Source: Pseudomonadota bacterium (lineage in GTDB: Bacteria; Pseudomonadota; Gammaproteobacteria; Acidithiobacillales; Acidithiobacillaceae). From it: DNA of 8,686 nt. Shown here in pieces: positions 4,679-8,686 of this stretch. The notes beneath the pieces were generated by a model. The model worked only from the letters and a program-made list of their open reading frames with translations, did no database searches and was not told where the DNA came from. Each line of letters starts with the position of its first letter. The stretch's first letter is position 1. The stretch is taken from contig JAKAFG010000075.1 of the NCBI GenBank assembly GCA_021818125.1, forward strand, positions 1-8,686, read 5' to 3'. The position numbers and the translations under genes are program-made.

Positions 4679-5551
4679 TCAGATAGCGTTGTGCATGTCT
4701 TCCAGCATCTGTTCAATACGCGGCCCGAGGATGATTTCCATCGCAAAGCCCATCTTGGTCCCTGGGATCACCAGGGTATTGGAACGGGACATGAAACTGC
4801 CCGGCAGGACCTGCAATAAAGCGGGGAAGTTTTCTTCCTTATGGTCACGGAAGCGGATGACCACCATGCTCTCGTCTGGGGTCGGGATGTCCCGCGCAAT
4901 GAAGGGATTGGACGTATCCACCAGCGGCACGCGCTGAAAATTGATGTGGGCACGTGAGAACTGCGGGGTAATGTAGTGGATGTAATCTGGCATACGACGC
5001 AGGATGGTATCCACAATCGCCTCGGCAGAGTAGCCGCGCTGGGCATTGTCACGGTGAATCTTCTGAATCCATTCCAGATTGACCACTGGCACCACACCAA
5101 CTAACAAGTCAACGTAATTAGTCACATCGACATCGTCTGTCTTCACACCACCATGCAGCCCTTCATAAAACAGCAGATCAGTACCAGAGGGGATATCCTG
5201 CCAGGGGGTGAAGGTACCTGGTGCGCTGCCACGCAACTCTGCCTCGGGCTCGTCGTGGACGTAGTAACGCATCTGTCCACGACCGCTCTCACCATACTCG
5301 CGGAACAGACGCTCCAATGCTTCAAAATCATTGCCTTCCGGACCGAAATGGCTGATAGTTTTACCATCGGCCGCCGCCTTGGCAATGGCTTCGCGCATCT
5401 CGGTACGGTTGTAACGATGGAAGCTGTCACCTTCAATGACGACAGGGTCAATTTTCAAGCGCCGGAAAATATCATGGAAGGCATGCTTGACGGTGGTGGT
5501 GCCCGCCCCTGAGGAACCGGTCACGGCAATGACGGGATGTTTCTTAGACAT
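4679..5551 (-). CDS. prk: Phosphoribulokinase (class I, bacterial type)
   Basis: A 290-residue cytosolic enzyme that phosphorylates ribulose 5-phosphate with ATP to ribulose 1,5-bisphosphate, the CO2 acceptor of RuBisCO in the Calvin cycle. Its length matches the class I octameric enzymes of Rhodobacter type. The P-loop GSSGAGTTTV is at residues 12-21; IEGDSFHRYNR supplies D42, H45 and R49 at the known active-site positions; FYEGLHG contains E130; WIQKIHRD supplies K164, R167 and D168. The start at 5551 is the ATG after AGAGG (10 bases away); the frame is open upstream only through a TTG. It has its own promoter (5620-5647) and a hairpin terminator, so it looks monocistronic. Presence of prk indicates autotrophic CO2 fixation. 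Confidence 0.95.
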   Translation of the reverse strand: MSKKHPVIAVTGSSGAGTTTVKHAFHDIFRRLKIDPVVIEGDSFHRYNRTEMREAIAKAAADGKTISHFGPEGNDFEALERLFREYGESGRGQMRYYVHDEPEAELRGSAPGTFTPWQDIPSGTDLLFYEGLHGGVKTDDVDVTNYVDLLVGVVPVVNLEWIQKIHRDNAQRGYSAEAIVDTILRRMPDYIHYITPQFSRAHINFQRVPLVDTSNPFIARDIPTPDESMVVIRFRDHKEENFPALLQVLPGSFMSRSNTLVIPGTKMGFAMEIILGPRIEQMLEDMHNAI

Positions 5552-5619
5552 GGAAATATAACCTCTTTGGTGAATAAAACCTGCAGGGACCCGCTCTGCG
5601 AACAAGCATTCTTTGGGTC

Positions 5620-5647
5620 AGTTTAGCAAAGGGCGTCCGCTGGTCAA
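5620..5647 (-). promoter_or_regulatory. Promoter of prk
   Basis: On the minus strand TTGACC (5647-5642) is followed after 16 bases by TAAACT (5625-5620), with an extended -10 TG at the right position. It lies about 70 bases before the prk ATG and after the end of metF, giving a sigma70-type promoter for prk alone. Confidence 0.6.
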
Positions 5648-5653
5648 TATAAA

Positions 5654-5681
5654 AGCCACCACAGGGCCTGCACGCTGGCCC
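5654..5681 (-). terminator. Possible terminator downstream of metF
   Basis: Minus strand GGGCC (5681-5677) pairs with GGCCC (5668-5664) about 20 bases after the metF stop; GTGGTGGC and TTTTATATT follow. The stem is short and the T run is not directly adjacent, so this is a weak call. Confidence 0.25.
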
Positions 5682-5701
5682 GACGATGGCGTCAACGATG
5701 A

Positions 5702-6520
5702 CTAAAGACCGAGATTGCGCCAGATCGCTGCCGTCGCCTCAGCCTGATTCAGGGTATAAAAATGCAGGCTCGGCGCACCTTCCCGCAGCAGCAACTGGCA
5801 CTGTCGGCTCAACAAGTCGATTCCGAGTTGATACTGGGATTGTAGATCATCAGCGTAGGCTTCCATCCGTCGTCGCACATACTGCGGAATGTCCGCTCCG
5901 CACATGGCAGAAAAACGGGATATTTGCTCAAAATTAGTGATGGGCATGACGCCGACCACCACCGGCACTTCAATCCCCTGCCGTTGCAACTCATCGCGCA
6001 ACTGCAGGTAGGCATCGGGATTGAAAAAATACTGGGTGATAATCGCATCCGCTCCGGCCTGCACCTTGGCCACCAGATGTGCCACATCATCACGAGCCGA
6101 AGTCGCTCTGGGATGAATCTCCGGATAGCCCGCCACATACACGTCAAAACCACCAAAATGACGGATAAATGCAACCAGATCTGCGGCATGCTGAAAATGG
6201 CCGGGATTCTCCATACCTTCCGGCAAATCACCACGCAAGGCCACGATGCGCCGTATGCCCTGCTTCTGGTAATCTTCGAGAATCTCCCGAATCCCGGCTT
6301 CCGTAGACCCGATGCACGAGAGATGCGGCACCGCCTCCAGATCATAATCCTGACGGATCATGGTCACGGTAGCAAAGGTCCGCTCGCGGGTGGACCCGCC
6401 CGCCCCGAAGGTCACCGAAGCATATTCGGGACCCAAGGGGAGAAGCGCGGTTATCGCCTCCCGCAGACGTTCCTCACCCGCAGCATTTTTGGGGGGAAAG
6501 AACTCGACGGAATGTGCCAT
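5702..6520 (-). CDS. metF: 5,10-methylenetetrahydrofolate reductase
   Basis: A 272-residue flavoenzyme that reduces 5,10-methylene-THF to 5-methyl-THF, the methyl donor for methionine synthesis. It has the TIM-barrel family motifs: SVEFFPPK with the catalytic glutamate E6 (E. coli Glu28), VTFGAGGS (36-43), ALRGDLP with the FAD/folate-contacting aspartate D98, AGYPEIHP (130-137), and ITQYFF with substrate-binding Q163. It is slightly shorter than E. coli MetF (296) at the N-terminus, but the barrel looks complete. Its ATG shares one base with the ahcY stop (TGATG), so the two are translationally coupled, and it should follow the regulation of ahcY by the SAH riboswitch. Confidence 0.95.
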   Translation of the reverse strand: MAHSVEFFPPKNAAGEERLREAITALLPLGPEYASVTFGAGGSTRERTFATVTMIRQDYDLEAVPHLSCIGSTEAGIREILEDYQKQGIRRIVALRGDLPEGMENPGHFQHAADLVAFIRHFGGFDVYVAGYPEIHPRATSARDDVAHLVAKVQAGADAIITQYFFNPDAYLQLRDELQRQGIEVPVVVGVMPITNFEQISRFSAMCGADIPQYVRRRMEAYADDLQSQYQLGIDLLSRQCQLLLREGAPSLHFYTLNQAEATAAIWRNLGL

Positions 6521-7926
6521 CAGTAGCGGTACGCATCCGCTTTGAAGGGGCCATCAACGGACACGCCAAGGTACTTGGACTGCGCGTCGGTCAGACGGGT
6601 CAATACCCCCGCGAAACCTTCCACCATATAGCGCGCTACTTCTTCATCCAAAGCCTTGGGCAGGACGGTAACGGAGATGTGACCAGCCTTCTCCGCGGCA
6701 GGCAGATCGGCAAAACGCTCGCCGTACAGATGAATCTGTGCCAGCACCTGGTTGGCGAAAGAACCATCCATGATTCGGCTGGGGTGACCCGTCGCATTGC
6801 CCAGGTTCACCAGACGCCCTTCGGAGAGCAGGATCAGGTAGTCGTCACTATCGGGGTCAAAGGCCTTACCGGCAGCCGCATCGCGGTAGACCTTGTGGAC
6901 CTGCGCCTTCACTTCGTCCCAGGCCCAGGTTCTGCGCATGAAAACGGTATCGATCTCGTTATCAAAGTGACCGATGTTACAGACCACGGCACCCTTCTTG
7001 ATGGCCTTGAGCATACCGGCGTCACAGACGTTGAAGTTACCAGTCGCAGTCACCAGCAAATCCATCTGGCCCAGAAGATCACGATCGATGCTGGCATCTG
7101 TACCGTCGTTGATGCCGTTTTTATAGGGTGACACGACTTCATAACCGTCCATACAGGCCTGCATGGCGCAAATGGGATCCACCTCAGTAACGCGCACAAT
7201 CATCCCTTCCTGACGCAGGGAGGCCGCCGAACCCTTGCCCACATCGCCATAGCCCAGCACCAACGCCCTCTTGCCGGAGAGCAGATGGTCGGTGGCCCGC
7301 TTGATCGCATCACTGAGCGAGTGACGGCAACCATACTTGTTGTCGTTCTTGCTCTTGGTCACGGAGTCGTTGACGTTGATGGCAGGAATTTTCAGACTGC
7401 CTTCGCGGGCCATTTCCCAGAGGCGATGCACGCCGGTAGTGGTTTCCTCGGAGACGCCATGGATACCGGCCAGCAGCTCCGGATATTTCTGGTGCAGCAG
7501 GCCGGTGAGGTCTCCACCATCATCCAGCAGCATGTTCGGGCGCCAGCCATCCGGACCGGTGATGGTCTGCTCGACACACCACCAATACTCGTCTTCCGTC
7601 TCACCTTTCCAGGCAAAAACCGGAATACCCGCCGCCGCGATGGCCGCCGCCGCCTGATCCTGAGTGGAGAAAATGTTACAGGAGGACCAACGCACTTCCG
7701 CACCGAGCGCCACCAGCGTTTCGATGAGTACCGCGGTCTGGATGGTCATGTGGATGCAGCCGGCAATACGCGCGCCTTTGAGGGGTTGCTGCGCCTGATA
7801 TTTGCGGCGAATGGTCATCAGTGCCGGCATTTCTGTTTCGGCAATGCGGGTTTCTTTACGTCCCCAGTCAGCAAGGGAAATATCGGCGACTTTGTAATCA
7901 GCAGAACTTTTGAGCACAGCATTCAT
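6520..7926 (-). CDS. ahcY: S-adenosylhomocysteine hydrolase (adenosylhomocysteinase)
   Basis: A 468-residue cytosolic NAD-dependent enzyme that splits S-adenosylhomocysteine into adenosine and homocysteine, removing the product inhibitor of methyltransferases. Visible signatures: CIHMTIQTAVLIETLVALGAEV near the N-terminus, NVNDSVTKSKNDNKYGCRHSL in the active-site region, the NAD-binding loop GYGDVGKGSA, NIGHFDNEID, and the C-terminal tail ending in SKYLGV...FKADAYRY that reaches into the neighbouring subunit. The length fits the longer form common in proteobacteria. The ATG at 7926 is chosen because AAGGA lies 9 bases upstream; an in-frame ATG at 7935 would be too close to that site. It is preceded by an SAH riboswitch. 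Confidence 0.97.
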   Translation of the reverse strand: MNAVLKSSADYKVADISLADWGRKETRIAETEMPALMTIRRKYQAQQPLKGARIAGCIHMTIQTAVLIETLVALGAEVRWSSCNIFSTQDQAAAAIAAAGIPVFAWKGETEDEYWWCVEQTITGPDGWRPNMLLDDGGDLTGLLHQKYPELLAGIHGVSEETTTGVHRLWEMAREGSLKIPAINVNDSVTKSKNDNKYGCRHSLSDAIKRATDHLLSGKRALVLGYGDVGKGSAASLRQEGMIVRVTEVDPICAMQACMDGYEVVSPYKNGINDGTDASIDRDLLGQMDLLVTATGNFNVCDAGMLKAIKKGAVVCNIGHFDNEIDTVFMRRTWAWDEVKAQVHKVYRDAAAGKAFDPDSDDYLILLSEGRLVNLGNATGHPSRIMDGSFANQVLAQIHLYGERFADLPAAEKAGHISVTVLPKALDEEVARYMVEGFAGVLTRLTDAQSKYLGVSVDGPFKADAYRY

Positions 7927-7950
7927 GTAAGTCATTCCTTGAGCATGAAA

Positions 7951-8077
7951 GCGAGCGCAGTTTTACAGATGGGAAGCATAGGCCGAGCCTGATCGTCGCC
8001 CCCGCCGCCTTTCCGGCCGGGAAAGCATCCAGCCGGGACGGCAAAGCGAGGCATGACGACTGCAGCGCCCCTCGACC
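7951..8077 (-). promoter_or_regulatory. SAH riboswitch upstream of ahcY
   Basis: In the metK-ahcY gap the minus strand carries the conserved elements of the S-adenosylhomocysteine riboswitch in order: GGTCGAG then GGGCGCTGCAGTCGTC (8077-8055), a long GC-rich hairpin, GACGATCAGGCTCGGCC (7997-7981), and AACTGCGCTCGC (7962-7951). P1 forms between GGTCGAG and CTCGGCC, P2 between GTCGTC and GACGAT, and the pseudoknot between GGCGC and GCGCT. These aptamers are known to activate expression on binding SAH, so ahcY and the coupled metF should rise when SAH accumulates. The expression platform (about 25 bases before the start) shows no clear terminator, which suggests control at the ribosome-binding site. 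Confidence 0.85.
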
Positions 8078-8086
8078 CGATCTTCC

Positions 8087-8105
8087 AGCGGGGAGAACCC
8101 CCGCT
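8087..8105 (-). terminator. Hairpin just after metK
   Basis: AGCGGGG and CCCCGCT form a perfect 7-bp stem around a 5-base loop, starting about 10 bases after the metK stop and ending about 10 bases before the riboswitch. No T run follows on the minus strand, so it may be a weak or factor-aided terminator, or an mRNA 3'-end stabiliser. There is little room for a promoter between it and the riboswitch, so ahcY may be transcribed partly by read-through from metK or from within its 3' end. Confidence 0.35.
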
Positions 8106-8114
8106 AAGGTATTT

Positions 8115-8686
8115 TTACCGCAGTCCGGCAGCGTCGCGCAAGGCGGCGGCCTTGTCAGTACGCTCCCAGGTAAACTCAGGCTCTTCGCGACCAAAGTGAC
8201 CATAGGCAGCCGTCTTAGCATAGATAGGCCGCAACAGGTCGAGCATCTGGATGATACCTTTGGGACGCAGGTCAAAGTGCTCACGCACCAGAGCGGCGAT
8301 CCGGTCGTCGTCAATCACTCCGGTACCGAAAGTATCCACCATCAGACTCACCGGCTGCGAAACGCCGATGGCATAGGCCACCTGTACTTCGCAACGCCTG
8401 GCCAGACCAGCGGCCACGATGTTTTTGGCCACATAGCGTCCGGCGTAGGAAGAGGAACGATCGACCTTTGAAGGATCCTTGCCGGAGAACGCACCGCCGC
8501 CATGGCTACCCTGACCGCCGTAAGTGTCCACAATGATTTTGCGCCCGGTCAAACCACAGTCACCCACGGGCCCGCCGATCACAAAACGGCCGGTGGGGTT
8601 GATGAGGTATTTAGTATCCTTATGGATCATCTCAGGAGGCAGGACGGGTTTGATGATTTCCTCGCGCACGGCTTCGACGAGATCTG
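8115..8686 (-). CDS. metK: S-adenosylmethionine synthetase, C-terminal half (5' end outside window)
   Basis: The visible 189 residues are the C-terminal half of methionine adenosyltransferase, which joins methionine and ATP to S-adenosylmethionine. Strong signatures: INPTGRFVIGGPVGDCGLTG, KIIVDTYGG, HGGGAFSGKDPSKVDRS (the glycine-rich nonapeptide region with substrate-binding residues), YVAKNIVAAGLARRCEVQ, and the C-terminus AAYGHFGREEP...WERTDKAAALRDAAGLR. The reading frame runs off the right edge without a start. Its stop is about 190 bases before ahcY, separated by a hairpin and the SAH riboswitch. Together metK, ahcY and metF form an activated-methyl-cycle cluster. Confidence 0.97.
   Translation of the reverse strand, partial: DLVEAVREEIIKPVLPPEMIHKDTKYLINPTGRFVIGGPVGDCGLTGRKIIVDTYGGQGSHGGGAFSGKDPSKVDRSSSYAGRYVAKNIVAAGLARRCEVQVAYAIGVSQPVSLMVDTFGTGVIDDDRIAALVREHFDLRPKGIIQMLDLLRPIYAKTAAYGHFGREEPEFTWERTDKAAALRDAAGLR

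Noticed and set aside
5924..7131. Long plus-strand open frames opposite metF and ahcY (for example 5924-6526 and 6514-7131)
   Set aside because: They are antisense shadows of strongly conserved genes, with no family resemblance or start signals.

Overview
The window joins two different pieces of DNA. The right part (about 4600-8686) is chromosomal backbone of a CO2-fixing proteobacterium. It carries, all on the minus strand, metK (partial), an S-adenosylhomocysteine (SAH) riboswitch, ahcY, metF and a class I phosphoribulokinase gene. A Calvin-cycle kinase beside the activated-methyl cycle, together with an IncQ-like mobilizable replicon next door, suggests an Acidithiobacillus-like chemolithoautotroph. 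That genus call is an inference from gene content.

The left part (1 to about 4550) is a mobile element. It abuts a displaced 3' half of a tRNA-Arg(CCU) gene at 4551-4599: anticodon loop, T arm and CCA are present, but the 5' half is missing. This is what site-specific integration into a tRNA gene leaves behind. The intact tRNA and probably the integrase should lie beyond the left edge.

The element is organised like an IncQ-family plasmid. From the junction leftward on the minus strand come: a membrane/HTH/AT-hook-like fusion gene; repA (RSF1010 RepA-type hexameric helicase, broken by a -1 frameshift in an A4 tract); a probable replication initiator whose 3' end runs through four 17-bp iterons; a hicA-hicB toxin-antitoxin pair on the plus strand; a mobC-like gene; and the first codons of a relaxase at the window edge. 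ATGA overlaps couple HTH gene to repA, mobC to relaxase, and hicA to hicB.

The most notable non-coding structure is a pair of ~75-80 bp GC-rich elements in inverted orientation (763-842 and 1632-1706). They share conserved blocks, a hairpin and the same spacing, and they flank hicAB. By position beside the iterons and by inverted orientation they resemble the ssiA/ssiB priming sites of IncQ origins, although here they are about 800 bp apart. The iterons, a perfect 13-bp inverted repeat and 10-11 bp direct repeats next to them make 1632-1880 a convincing oriV candidate.

On the chromosomal side, metK makes SAM, ahcY clears the SAH left after methylation, and metF supplies methyltetrahydrofolate for remaking methionine. 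The SAH riboswitch before ahcY would raise ahcY (and coupled metF) expression when SAH accumulates. prk has its own good promoter and a hairpin terminator, so it appears to be a separate transcription unit.
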